From UBA7359 sp038142205 (GTDB lineage: Bacteria > Pseudomonadota > Gammaproteobacteria > Eutrophobiales > Eutrophobiaceae): 64,000 nt of DNA. Of the stretch, positions 52,627 through 61,597 are shown piece by piece. The stretch covers positions 2,170,001 through 2,234,000 of the forward strand of contig JAYQJO010000001.1 in NCBI GenBank assembly GCA_038142205.1, read 5' to 3'. The first letter of the stretch is position 1. Each line of letters starts with the position of its first letter. The translations under genes and the position numbers were made by a program. The notes under the pieces were generated by a model, which saw only the letters and a program-made list of their open reading frames with translations, made no database searches and was not told where the DNA came from.

Positions 52627-52976
52627 ATAATAAAGACCTTATCGATATCACCCTTCAAGCACTTGATGATGTAAAAGCGCTTGATGTTATTGTTTTTGAA
52701 GTCAGTAAATTAACCAGTATTTCTGATTACATGATTATTGCCAGCGGCAAATCAAAGCGACAGGTCGCAGCATTAGCAGACAAAGTCGTGGAAGCAGCTA
52801 AAAAAAACAACGTTAAACCTTTAGGTATAGAAGGTAAGACTGAAGGCGAATGGGTGTTAGTTGATCTTGGCGATGTTATTGTACACATCATGTACCCGGA
52901 AACACGCGAATACTATCAATTGGAAAAACTTTGGGGTACGACAGAAGACAATAAAGCGGCTCAAGCAGATAATTAA
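52623..52976 (+). CDS. rsfS: Ribosomal silencing factor RsfS
   Basis: 117 residues. Signature VFEVSKLTSISDYMIIASGKSKRQVAALADKVVEAAKK and EGEWVLVDLGDVIVHIMYPETREYYQLEKLWG. It binds ribosomal protein L14 and blocks subunit joining in stationary phase or starvation. It overlaps nadD and lies 9 bases before rlmH, the typical nadD-rsfS-rlmH set. Confidence 0.96.
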   Translation: MNNKDLIDITLQALDDVKALDVIVFEVSKLTSISDYMIIASGKSKRQVAALADKVVEAAKKNNVKPLGIEGKTEGEWVLVDLGDVIVHIMYPETREYYQLEKLWGTTEDNKAAQADN

Positions 52977-52985
52977 TTTTATATC

Positions 52986-53456
52986 ATGCAGATTGATTTA
53001 ATCGCCGTTGGAAAAAAGATGCCAGCATGGATAGAGTCAGGCTTTAAGGAATACACAAAACGCTTGCCGAAAAATATTAATTTCAAACTTATTGAAATTA
53101 CTCCCGCCACACGAAGTAAAAATAATAACGCAGATAACTATAAACAAAAAGAACAGGAAAAGATCGAAGCGATACTTTCTCCTAAAAGCATCATCATTGC
53201 TTTGGATGAACAAGGAAAATCGATCAGCAGCCAACAACTCGCTAAACAAGTACAAATCAGGAATGACGATAATCAACATATAAATTTAATCATTGGCGGT
53301 GCAGATGGCTTAAGCGATTCGCTTAAAAAGAAAGCTAACCAGCTCTGGTCATTATCTGCAATGACACTACCACATGGGTTAGTAAGGGTTATGGTAGCTG
53401 AGCAGATATATAGAGCGTGGTCTATCACGCAGAATCATCCTTATCATAGAGAGTAA
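52986..53456 (+). CDS. rlmH: 23S rRNA pseudouridine-1915 N3-methyltransferase
   Basis: 156 residues. SPOUT knot motifs: KSIIIALDEQGKSISSQQ, LIIGGADGLSDSL and MTLPHGLVRVMVAEQIYRAW ending in PYHRE. It methylates pseudouridine 1915 of 23S rRNA using SAM. Length equals E. coli RlmH (155). It closes the leuS-rlmH group, and the following 225 bases contain no gene. Confidence 0.96.
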   Translation: MQIDLIAVGKKMPAWIESGFKEYTKRLPKNINFKLIEITPATRSKNNNADNYKQKEQEKIEAILSPKSIIIALDEQGKSISSQQLAKQVQIRNDDNQHINLIIGGADGLSDSLKKKANQLWSLSAMTLPHGLVRVMVAEQIYRAWSITQNHPYHRE

Positions 53457-53681
53457 CATTCTTTTTTAAGATTGTTTTTCACCTAATCGCGAGTCACTTT
53501 TACAGACGAAAACTAATCCAAAAACCTTCTACCAAATATCATGACCTACGGCTCTCTTCGTCATTCTCAGCTATTACACTGTTAAAAGTGGCAGTTTTGT
53601 AGTTGCGTTTGCGCTAGCTGTCACGACTAAACACAAACAAGCAACGATATAACTGTCCGGCCTGATAACCTTGTTATATAT

Positions 53682-54050
53682 TTATCCAGTACAAAGACTT
53701 GGAATTGCAATCTTACTAAACAAATGTGGAGAGGTGATAGCCGATGGAGGATAGGCTTTTAAGGTTTCCTGGAACTCAGGATGAGTAAAAGCATTTCTGA
53801 AGTCTTCCACTGAGTCCCAGACAGCGTAATTCATAAATACAGTACTCCCTGCTATACCGCGATGCAATTGAGTCGAAATATATCCTGGCTGCTTTTTCAT
53901 CCAATTCGCATCATTTTCCCATGCACTTATTAGTGCGGGTATATCCTCTTCCGTAACATTGAAAATATTCACAAGTACAACAGGTGATTGTTCAGTGTTT
54001 AACTGCTCAAATATCGGTACGTTCTTATCAAGGGGTTTTATGTCAATCAT
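53682..54050 (-). CDS. Antibiotic biosynthesis monooxygenase-type (ABM) protein
   Basis: 122 residues with a dimeric ferredoxin-like ABM fold: VVLVNIFNVTEEDIPALISAWENDANWMKKQPGYISTQLHRG and FMNYAVWDSVEDFRNAF. Members degrade quinones or act on heme or polyketides, but the substrate here is unknown. It follows the 54568-54116 membrane gene on the same strand, probably under the divergent MarR regulator. The stop is close to a possible attC relic (53647-53679). Confidence 0.83.
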   Translation of the reverse strand: MIDIKPLDKNVPIFEQLNTEQSPVVLVNIFNVTEEDIPALISAWENDANWMKKQPGYISTQLHRGIAGSTVFMNYAVWDSVEDFRNAFTHPEFQETLKAYPPSAITSPHLFSKIAIPSLCTG

Positions 54051-54115
54051 ATGCTCTCTCCAGTAAAGAGGTTTGTAATATTTGAATTGTTCTATATTTG
54101 AAAGTTAATTTTTGA

Positions 54116-54568
54116 TTAGGTGGGCGCGTTACGGCGTAACTTTCCAGTCATTTTGAGACCATCACGCATATTCCAACCCATTAAAACCAGATTGAACGCA
54201 CCAGCCGCTAGTTCAATTGCTTGTACAATGTAAAACTTCGCATCAAAAATACCTGCTGTTGCCCAAAGACTTAAAAATATTGCACAAGGAGTGAGTATGA
54301 ATAGGCCATTTAAAGCAATAAATGGCATTCGCTTTTTCTTGCTGTCTATCAATCGACTTTTCCTATTTTTACTAGCGGAAAAACCAGAACCAGCCACTAA
54401 TACCATTGAGGGTATTAAAATAAACAGGCCTGGGGCAACAATTAAAGCTTTGACTCTTGAAATCGTTTCTCTCGAGCCGAATAACTCAGTGATAATTGTA
54501 GATGTAAAAAAAGTTGCTATGCAAAGCATAGATACAATAGCGACGAGTAGGTGTATTTTACGTTTCAT
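54116..54568 (-). CDS. Membrane protein of unknown function beside marR
   Basis: From the ATG at 54568 (GGAAG nearby) it has 150 residues and about four spans (around LLVAIVSMLCIATFFTS, LIVAPGLFILIPSMVLVAG, MPFIALNGLFILTPCAIFL and AIELAAGAFNLVLMGWNM). The ATG at 54607 would include both bases of the operator and is less likely. Family not recognised. It is divergent from marR across a 92-base gap with two palindromes, so MarR probably controls it. Confidence 0.7.
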   Translation of the reverse strand: MKRKIHLLVAIVSMLCIATFFTSTIITELFGSRETISRVKALIVAPGLFILIPSMVLVAGSGFSASKNRKSRLIDSKKKRMPFIALNGLFILTPCAIFLSLWATAGIFDAKFYIVQAIELAAGAFNLVLMGWNMRDGLKMTGKLRRNAPT

Positions 54569-54588
54569 GGATGAACTTCCTGATGCAT

Positions 54589-54644
54589 AATGACAACAAG
54601 TTGTCATTATGCGCTAACAAACCACATTTGACAATATGTTGTCA
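54589..54644. promoter_or_regulatory. Two MarR-type operators between the membrane gene and marR
   Basis: The first, AATGACAACAAGTTGTCATT (54589-54608), is a perfect inverted repeat of 9-base arms. The second, TGACAA-TATG-TTGTCA (54629-54644), has 6-base arms; both share TGACAA/TTGTCA. They lie between divergent genes, which is where MarR proteins usually bind. Confidence 0.8.
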
Positions 54645-54660
54645 TTATGAGAATTGAACA

Positions 54661-55104
54661 ATGAAACATACGCACAAAGGCAGCTTACTAACGGAAGCTA
54701 TACTAGCAACTTTTAAGCTTAATGGGCTATTGGTTACGGCGGGAGATCAACTCATCAAAGAACTAGGCTTAACAAGTGCTCGATGGAAGATTCTTGGGGC
54801 ACTCTCTTATAGTGACACCGCTTTAACCGTGCCAGATATAGCGAGAGAGATGGGACAAACACGACAAGCAGTCCAGCGTCTCGTCAACGAAATGATAGAA
54901 GATGGACTGATTGAACCATTAGATAATCCAAAACATAAGAGAGCAAAATTGTTAAGTCTTACTGACAAAGGGCAGGATACCTTTAGTAAAGTGATGGAAA
55001 AGCAAGTACCTTGGGTCAATTCCATTGCTAAAGATATACAAGAGGAAGACTTAAATTCTGTTATAACTACACTAAAGTACCTAAACGCTTACTTAGATAC
55101 ATAA
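54661..55104 (+). CDS. MarR family transcriptional regulator
   Basis: 147 residues, the usual MarR length. A winged helix at about 50-105 (LTVPDIAREMGQTRQAVQRLVNEMIEDGLIEPLDNPKHKRAKLLSLTDKG) has the recognition helix TRQAVQRLVNEM and the wing DNPKHKRAK. The dimerisation helices lie at the ends. It probably represses itself and the divergent membrane protein/ABM pair through the two palindromes upstream. Ligand unknown; typical for phenolics or oxidants. Confidence 0.9.
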   Translation: MKHTHKGSLLTEAILATFKLNGLLVTAGDQLIKELGLTSARWKILGALSYSDTALTVPDIAREMGQTRQAVQRLVNEMIEDGLIEPLDNPKHKRAKLLSLTDKGQDTFSKVMEKQVPWVNSIAKDIQEEDLNSVITTLKYLNAYLDT

Positions 55105-55290
55105 CTAAGCGTTATGGAACATGTTGCCCGATAATATATTATATATTTCAAATTATATTTTTATGGTTTGCTGAAGATATCGCATAGCGACAAGACACTG
55201 AGTGTCCTTGCCACTACAGTCCCTTGTCCTCTCGCGACATTAATACATACATGTATGTCATCTTTTGATTGCTTTCCTATTTAAGCCACG

Positions 55291-55317
55291 AAAAAAAAGC
55301 CCCGGAAATTCCGGGGC
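55291..55317 (-). terminator. Rho-independent terminator after katG
   Basis: On the minus strand GCCCCGGAA-T-TTCCGGGGC is followed by eight T residues, about 40 bases after the katG stop. It is the best terminator in the window. Confidence 0.92.
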
Positions 55318-55356
55318 ACGATCTTAAGGAGGGAGGGGTGCAAAAAATCTAATTAC

Positions 55357-57512
55357 TTATGTAATGTCAAAACGATCAAGATTCATTACCTTGTCCCACG
55401 CTTTAACAAAGTCTTGTACAAACTTCTTACCAGAATCACTACAACCGTATTCTTCTGCTACAGCTCTAAGCTGAGAATTTGATCCAAAGATAAGATCAGC
55501 ACGTGTTGCAGTCCATTTAACTTTACCTGATGTACGACAACGACCTTCAAATTCCAATGCGTCATCAGAAACAGGTTTCCATTCCGTACTCATATCAAGC
55601 AAGTTAACAAAGAAATCATTGCTCAATGATTCCTGCTTGTCGGTAAATACCCCATGATGTGAACCATCAGCATTGGTATTCAAGACACGCATACCGCCAA
55701 CAAGAACCGTCATTTCTGGTGCAGTCAGCGTTAACAACTGTGCTCGATCCAACAGGATCTCTTCAGTTGTGACAGCGAACTTTGCTCTCTGATAATTACG
55801 AAAACCGTCAGCAGCAGGTTCGAGTACGCCAAAGGATTCTACGTCTGTTTGTTCCTGAGTTGCATCAACACGACCCGGTGTAAATGGTACAGAGACATCA
55901 TGACCAGCGTTCTTTGCAGCTTGCTCAATAGCAGCGCAACCACCCAACACAATTAAATCAGCTAACGAAACATCTTTTTCACTGTCTTTTTGGATGCGTT
56001 CCATTGTTTTCACTACCTTCGTAAGCTGTGCAGGCTGGTTTACTTCCCAGTCTTTCTGCGGAGCCAAACGAACACGCGCACCATTTGCACCGCCACGCAT
56101 ATCCGATCCGCGGTAGGTTGAAGCAGAAGCCCAGGCGGTAGACACCAGTTCAGATACTGACAAATCTGAAGCAAGGATCTTGGACTTAAGATCGACCACA
56201 TCTTTATCAGCTATTGCTTTAGCTACAGGTAATGGGTCTTGCCAGATAAGTTCTTCAGCAGGCACTTCTGGGCCAAGATAGCGTGAACGTGGTCCCATAT
56301 CGCGGTGGGTCAATTTGAACCAGGCACGGGCAAATGCTTCTGATAATTGGTCAGGATTCTCGTGAAAACGCCGCGAAATTTTCTCGTAGGCAGGATCCAT
56401 ACGCATGGCCATGTCTGCTGTGGTCATGAAAGGCGCATGACGCTTTGATGAATCGTGTGCATCTGGCACATCATCTGCGCCGCACCGCCTTTTGGTGTCC
56501 ATTGTTGTGCACCAGCAGGACTTTTGGTCAATTCCCATTCATAACCAAACAGCGCATCGAAATAACCGTTGTCCCATTTGATCGGATCACTGGTCCATGC
56601 ACCTTCAAAACCACTGGTGATGGTATCGCCAGCTTTACCGCTACTGTGACTACTCGTCCAGCCAAAACCTTGTTCTTCAATGCTGGCAGCTTCCGGTTCT
56701 GGACCAACCGCTGCCGCATCACCCGCACCATGAGCCTTACCAAACGTGTGTCCACCCGCAGTCAGCGCAACCGTTTCTTCATCATTCATCGACATGCGGG
56801 CAAATGTGTCTCGGATATCTTTACCTGACGCAAGAGGATCAGGATTGCCATTTGGTCCTTCCGGGTTCACATAGATCAAACCCATTTGTACCGCAGCCAA
56901 TGGGTTTTCAAGATCACGATCACCAGAATAGCGTTCGTCGCCTAGCCATTCCTTCTCAGTACCCCAATATATATCCTGCTCGGGTTCCCAGATATCTTCA
57001 CGACCGCCAGCAAAACCAAAGGTCTTGAAGCCCATCGATTCCAAAGCAACGTTACCGGTCAAGATAAATAAGTCAGCCCATGAAATTTTTCGGCCATATT
57101 TTTGTTTGATCGGCCACAACAAACGACGCGCCTTATCGAGGTTGCCGTTATCAGGCCAACTGTTAATAGGAGCAAAACGCTGATTACCCGTGTTCGCACC
57201 ACCACGGCCGTCTGCCGCTCGATAAGTACCCGCTACATGCCACGCCATACGAATAAAGAACGGCCCATAATGACCATAGTCCGCCGGCCACCAATCTTGT
57301 GAATCCGTCATCAGAGCAGTCAGGTCTTTTTTAACTGCATCGAGATCCAAGCTCTTGAATTCTTCAGCATAATTAAAGTCTTCATCCATAGGGTTCGACT
57401 TGGAGGAGTGCTGGTGCAGAATATTTAGCTTTAAGTGGTTTGGCCACCAGTCTTGATTAGATGTACCTTTACCAGCCGCGTGGTTAAACGGGCATTTACT
57501 TACATCAGACAT
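55357..57512 (-). pseudogene. katG: Catalase-peroxidase KatG, single frameshift
   Basis: Two overlapping frames give one complete KatG of about 718 residues. The first (57512-56424) has the distal active site IRMAWHVAGTYR, the Tyr of the Trp-Tyr-Met adduct in GLIYVNPEGPNGNPDP and the proximal heme His in TAGGHTFGKAHG. The second (to 55357) carries the C-terminal domain (GADDVPDAHDSSKRHAP...). They join if one G is restored to GCGGCGCA (minus) near 56480, giving K-G-G-A-G-A-D-D. So either the enzyme is lost or the base call is wrong. It removes hydrogen peroxide. Confidence 0.9.
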
Positions 57513-57654
57513 GCGTTTTCTCCTTTGATTAAGTTTCTACTTCCCTATATTTATACTGCCCCGACAGTAATTTATCTAATTTATAATATTTATATATTTA
57601 ATAGAAATTAACTATTAATAGTGCCTGCCAATACACCTTTGAAAGTCTTGTTTT

Positions 57655-58827
57655 CTATGTCAGCAGGTGTGGGCCAAGGTCATTAACTGAACAGCAACCT
57701 GTTTGACCGAGTACCCGATCGATTTCAGTAGATAATATTGAGAGTGCATGCGATACCCCCGCTTCACCACCAGCAGCTAAACCATATAGCGTTGCTCTCC
57801 CGAGCATTACGGCATCGGCACCCATAGCAATCGCTTTTACTATGTCTGCGCCTCGTCTGAAACCACTATCAACAAGCACTGAGGTTTGCTCTCCTACTGC
57901 TTGCGCAATTTCAGGCAATACTTCAATCGGGGCAACAGCACTATCAAGTTGCCTGCCACCATGATTGGAAATAACTATTCCATCACAGCCTAATTCAACT
58001 GCGCGTTGCGCATCATTCACATTCAAAATGCCTTTTATGATTAATTTTCTTGGCCAAATCTGCCGTAGCCATTCCACATCGTCCCAGCAGATCTTCGCGT
58101 CAAAAAGTTTTGGAACCACAGCAACACCTGCTTGGGCGGTCTGTGCTTCTGGCGGCATAAAATCAACAATATTTTCAAAACGAGGAACCCCATGTGGAAT
58201 AAGCACGTCGAGTAACCACTTAGGATGCCACGCAACATCAATCATATTTCGCAAATTGAGCTTGGCGGGTTCACGATAATTACGTTGATCCCATTCACGA
58301 TGCCCGAACACATTAGCATCGGAAGTAAAAACCAATGCTTCATAGCCTGCCTTATCTGCACGACTAATGATGTTACGTGTAAGCTCACGATCACGCATGA
58401 CATATAACTGCATCCACAGACGACCACCAACTTCTGTTGCAACATCTTCAAGACGTACATTCGATAAAGTACTCAAACTAAATGGAATGCCGAATTTTGA
58501 AGCAGCATGAGCCAATGCGATATCACCTCGGTGGGTTAACATGCCATTTAGCCCTGTCGGCGCAATAATCAACGGTGATTTCAGTTCTTGTCCAAACAGC
58601 GTTGTTGTTTGGTGCCTAGCGCTGGTATCAACCAGGGTTGTTGGTACCAGTCGAATTGCATCAAGCGCATCACGATTACTATAAAGCGCGCTTTCATCTT
58701 CCGCACCACCTTCTACATATTCAAAAGCAAAGTTCGGAACGCGCCTTTGCGCAACCTTACGTAATTCTTCAATGGAAAGTGCTTTACGAAAATCTTTTCC
58801 GGAATAATATTTACGTAAGCGTGTCAT
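57655..58827 (-). CDS. FMN-dependent alpha-hydroxy-acid dehydrogenase (LldD-like)
   Basis: 390 residues. The TIM barrel has ALSIEELRKVAQRRVPNFAFEYVEGGAEDE, SPLIIAPTGLNGM, KLIIKGILNVNDAQRAV, VISNHGGRQLDSA (catalytic His) and DSGFRRGADIVKAIAMGADAVMLGRATLYG. Such enzymes oxidise L-lactate, mandelate or glycolate and pass electrons to quinones. The exact acid is not settled. It lies about 140 bases upstream of katG on the same strand; H2O2-producing oxidase homologues would explain that neighbour, but this is inference. Confidence 0.9.
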   Translation of the reverse strand: MTRLRKYYSGKDFRKALSIEELRKVAQRRVPNFAFEYVEGGAEDESALYSNRDALDAIRLVPTTLVDTSARHQTTTLFGQELKSPLIIAPTGLNGMLTHRGDIALAHAASKFGIPFSLSTLSNVRLEDVATEVGGRLWMQLYVMRDRELTRNIISRADKAGYEALVFTSDANVFGHREWDQRNYREPAKLNLRNMIDVAWHPKWLLDVLIPHGVPRFENIVDFMPPEAQTAQAGVAVVPKLFDAKICWDDVEWLRQIWPRKLIIKGILNVNDAQRAVELGCDGIVISNHGGRQLDSAVAPIEVLPEIAQAVGEQTSVLVDSGFRRGADIVKAIAMGADAVMLGRATLYGLAAGGEAGVSHALSILSTEIDRVLGQTGCCSVNDLGPHLLT

Positions 58828-58843
58828 GGTCTACGATAATATC

Positions 58844-59125
58844 CTAGGATTTTTTAATCCTGACAACATTCATTATCTCCATATCAAAACCACCGACGTT
58901 TTCTACTGTTCGATAATAAGTCAAATTCACTCTTGCGCCTTTCAGATTCCGATATTCTGTTTTAAGTTTAAATCGAAACGGCAAGTCGTAGACATCTAAA
59001 GGGATCGTATTAATTATCCAGCCTGATTTTTTTTCATTGCGTTGAACATGTGACGACACTTTTTGCATTTCCATATGAATGAGTTCTTTATGCGTTTCGA
59101 GTAGTTTTTTAACCGGTGATTTCAT
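58844..59125 (-). CDS. Conserved-looking small protein of unknown function
   Basis: 93 residues, basic at the N-terminus with helical KKLLETHKELIHMEMQKVSSHVQ, then beta-rich sequence (WIINTIPLDVYDLPFRFKLKTEY; VNLTYYRTVENVGGFDMEI). No signal peptide. Not recognised. It is 16 bases upstream of the hydroxy-acid dehydrogenase start on the same strand, so it may be co-transcribed. Confidence 0.6.
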   Translation of the reverse strand: MKSPVKKLLETHKELIHMEMQKVSSHVQRNEKKSGWIINTIPLDVYDLPFRFKLKTEYRNLKGARVNLTYYRTVENVGGFDMEIMNVVRIKKS

Positions 59126-59236
59126 AAATAAAAGGTTATCACAGCTGAAGGGCTGACGACCAAAATAAATTTCCTTGCCTAGCTCTATACTGATACGGGA
59201 TAATCCGCATCTTTTTTAAATAAGATAATAATTATC

Positions 59237-60139
59237 ATGTGGTTCAAAAACCTTCGCATTTACCGTCTCACCAAAGACATTGATATATCATCGGAAGCAC
59301 TGGAAGAAGCATTGGCAGAGCAAAGCTTTAGTCCTTGCGCAAATATGGATTTCTCTCGCTATGGCTGGGTTTCTCCTTTAGGTAATGATAGTGAAATGTT
59401 TACGCATGCAGCAGGTGGTTATGTCATGATCTGTGCACGTAAACAGGAAAAAATATTACCTCCGGCTGCGGTAAACGAGGTTGTTGAAGAAAAGGTGCGT
59501 GATTTTGAACAAGAACAAACACGACCTATTTATCGAAAAGAAAAACGCACGCTTAAGGAAGATGTGATTCATTCTTTATTACCACGCGCATTAACCCGCT
59601 CTTACCTGACTTACGCTTACTTTGACCCAAAACATAAAATATTGATTATTGATTCTGCCAGCGCGAATAAAGCGGAAGAGTTTATGGATCATTTACGAGC
59701 TACCCTGGGTAGCTTGCCTGTTGTGCCACTGAAGTGTCACGGTGATGCAGCAAACATTATGACGCACTGGTTGCAAGACACGGCACCGAAAACATTCGAA
59801 CTGGATAATGAATGTGAATTACAAAATACACGCGAAAGTAAAAACATTGTTCGTTGTAAAAATCAGGAACTGGAAAGTTCTGAAGTATTAAGTCATTTAA
59901 AAGCAGGCAAGCGTGTTACGCAAATGGCAATGATTTGGCGTGATGCGATTCGTTTTATTTTGACAGAAGATTTCGCTGTTAAACGTTTACGCTTTGAAGA
60001 AATTATTCAAGAGCAGGCTGAAAGCGATGTAGATGATAGAGCAACGCAATTCGATCAGGACTTCTCCGTTATGGTTTTACAATTACATGAATTTATCAAG
60101 GAGTTGCTTGAAGAATTTGGCGGTATAGAAAAAGAGTAA
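59237..60139 (+). CDS. rdgC: Recombination-associated protein RdgC
   Basis: 300 residues. WFKNLRIYRLTKDIDISSEALEEAL begins the typical N-terminus. HAAGGYVMICARKQEKILPPAAVNEVV and LTYAYFDPKHKILIIDSASANKAEEFMDHLRATLGSLPVVPL follow. RdgC forms a ring round DNA and inhibits RecA. Length matches E. coli RdgC (303). No strong ribosome site is seen. Maf follows 8 bases after the stop, so they may be co-transcribed. Confidence 0.95.
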   Translation: MWFKNLRIYRLTKDIDISSEALEEALAEQSFSPCANMDFSRYGWVSPLGNDSEMFTHAAGGYVMICARKQEKILPPAAVNEVVEEKVRDFEQEQTRPIYRKEKRTLKEDVIHSLLPRALTRSYLTYAYFDPKHKILIIDSASANKAEEFMDHLRATLGSLPVVPLKCHGDAANIMTHWLQDTAPKTFELDNECELQNTRESKNIVRCKNQELESSEVLSHLKAGKRVTQMAMIWRDAIRFILTEDFAVKRLRFEEIIQEQAESDVDDRATQFDQDFSVMVLQLHEFIKELLEEFGGIEKE

Positions 60140-60147
60140 TGTAAACC

Positions 60148-60702
60148 ATGAAAATACTCCTTGCTTCGCGTTCGCCACGCCGTCGAGAACTGCTCGAACA
60201 AATTGGTGTCAGCTATGACGTGATTGATATTGATATCGATGAAAGCTGGGATGGCAAAGAAACACCTGAAAAATATGTACAACGTATTGCTTTAGAGAAG
60301 GCTCGTGCCGGCAATGCGTTTAGTGATGAAGACTATCCTGTATTAGCTGCGGATACTGCTGTGATTCTATGTGACGAAATATTGGGCAAAGCAGAGAACG
60401 ATAAAGATGCAGCTGCGATGCTAAAAAAACTATCTAATAAAACTCATACTGTTTTCTCCGCTGTTAGCTTGATTCATAAAAATGAAAAAACACTACTTAG
60501 CACAAGTCAGGTTACGTTTAGGAAACTAACAAAAATAGATATTAATAATTACATCGAAACCGGCGAACCGATTGGTAAAGCTGGCGGTTATGCAATACAA
60601 GGTAAAGCCGCCATTTTTATAGAAAGACTTGAAGGCAGTTACAGTGGTGTGATGGGTTTGCCTTTATTTGAAACTCAAGAATTACTCAATTTAATCAAAT
60701 AA
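60148..60702 (+). CDS. maf: Maf nucleotide pyrophosphatase
   Basis: 184 residues. LLASRSPRRRELLEQIGVSYDV gives the S-x-S-P-R-R nucleotide loop, VLAADTAVILCDEILGKAEN the catalytic Asp, and GKAGGYAIQGKAAIFIERLEGSYSGVMGLPLFE the C-terminal signature of the dTTP/UTP pyrophosphatase subgroup (YhdE type). It removes noncanonical or excess nucleotides and slows division when overproduced. It is paired with rdgC here. Confidence 0.94.
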   Translation: MKILLASRSPRRRELLEQIGVSYDVIDIDIDESWDGKETPEKYVQRIALEKARAGNAFSDEDYPVLAADTAVILCDEILGKAENDKDAAAMLKKLSNKTHTVFSAVSLIHKNEKTLLSTSQVTFRKLTKIDINNYIETGEPIGKAGGYAIQGKAAIFIERLEGSYSGVMGLPLFETQELLNLIK

Positions 60703-60785
60703 AAATAGTGGTTTTTTCGCATAAAGCGCCTGCCGTTGGTGTGAGCACGAGAAAGCAGCTCGCGCACGACGGCATAGATGCAAAA

Positions 60786-60815
60786 GGTAGAGCGACTTAA
60801 GAAATCAAGGCCGAG
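60786..60815 (+). repeat. Dispersed repeat copy 2
   Basis: The 30-base block begins GGTAGAGCGAC and ends AAGGCCGAG, matching copies at 7348-7377 and 63770-63799. Upstream, a GCCGT/ACGGC hairpin in the region 60732-60772 stands where copy 1 has its short hairpin, though the sequence differs. It lies after maf. Confidence 0.65.
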
Positions 60816-60885
60816 AACTGAGTGTATAGTTAATACATAAAGATTCGAGCAAAGAACTGACGAATTAATCGCGAAAAGTGCATTT

Positions 60886-61368
60886 TTATAAAACGTCTCG
60901 TAAACAAAAACCGTAATAGTGTTCAACAGTATAATAGTAGATTGTTGACCAGTCCGGTTTCACATCTTCATCGGTAGGCCACCACAATTTTCTTTTAAGC
61001 CAATGATCATGAAAATGTTCTGCACACATTGTCAGTACTTCTTCAGATAAGGATGTTTTGATTCCGTTTTCAGTTTCATTGCTAAAGTAATCATCTAAAA
61101 TCGACAAGTATGATTTTTTTAAGATAGGTTTGTTGTCTTCTTCATATTCCGTACGGACAATGTGCTTGGCAAATATATCACCTAATTCAACAATTCGATC
61201 GGCATGTCGTTCGCCTTCTAATAATGCTGCCGCACGCTTGCAGCTTTTTGCAACACCTATGCTACATTGTCGCTGGTGATATTCACGTACGGACTCAGCG
61301 ACCGCTGCAAAACTAATCATGCTACACAGAACGAATATCACCGTGCTTTTCAAATAAGAATGAAGCAT
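60886..61368 (-). CDS. Exported protein of unknown function
   Basis: 160 residues with a signal peptide (KSTVIFVLCSMISFAAVA, cleaved near ESVREYH). The mature part has three or four Cys (RQCSIGVAKSCKRAA; LTMCAEHFH; GFCLRDVL) that could form disulfides. An EYEEDNKP stretch is acidic. Family not recognised. It converges on maf across a repeat-bearing gap and is divergent from hppA. Confidence 0.65.
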   Translation of the reverse strand: MLHSYLKSTVIFVLCSMISFAAVAESVREYHQRQCSIGVAKSCKRAAALLEGERHADRIVELGDIFAKHIVRTEYEEDNKPILKKSYLSILDDYFSNETENGIKTSLSEEVLTMCAEHFHDHWLKRKLWWPTDEDVKPDWSTIYYYTVEHYYGFCLRDVL

Positions 61369-61475
61369 TATTTAGTTTAACTTTCCTTTGTCATTTTCAC
61401 CGGGTATATCAAGATTATAGTGAACCCGCATGAGAATTCCCACAAAGTCAGGAAACCACTGCTTTCAATAAGACT

Positions 61476-61526
61476 TGGCTTTACAGTAAGCCAGTATATC
61501 GGTATAAGAATGCTCCGGGGGAGCAT
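61476..61526 (+). promoter_or_regulatory. Two hairpins in the hppA leader region
   Basis: TGGCTT-TACAGT-AAGCCA (61476-61493) and ATGCTCC-GGG-GGAGCAT (61510-61526) both form stems 70-120 bases before the hppA start. They could be operators, mRNA leader structure or the end of an upstream transcript. I see no match to a known riboswitch. Confidence 0.4.
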
Positions 61527-61597
61527 ATATATATTCTAAGAATAATCATTCAGCTCATTAAATAACGTAATAATCTGTTAATAAGAGGGTTCTATTC

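Noticed and set aside
53647..53679. attC-like pair ATATAAC ... GTTATAT after the ABM gene
   Set aside because: The inner arms do not pair and the gene's 5' side lacks a matching GTTATAT, so it fails the test that the six accepted sites pass (five clearly).
55100..55116. CATAAC-TAAGC-GTTATG over the marR stop
   Set aside because: Too short for attC and no matching cassette start; probably a chance palindrome or a weak hairpin.
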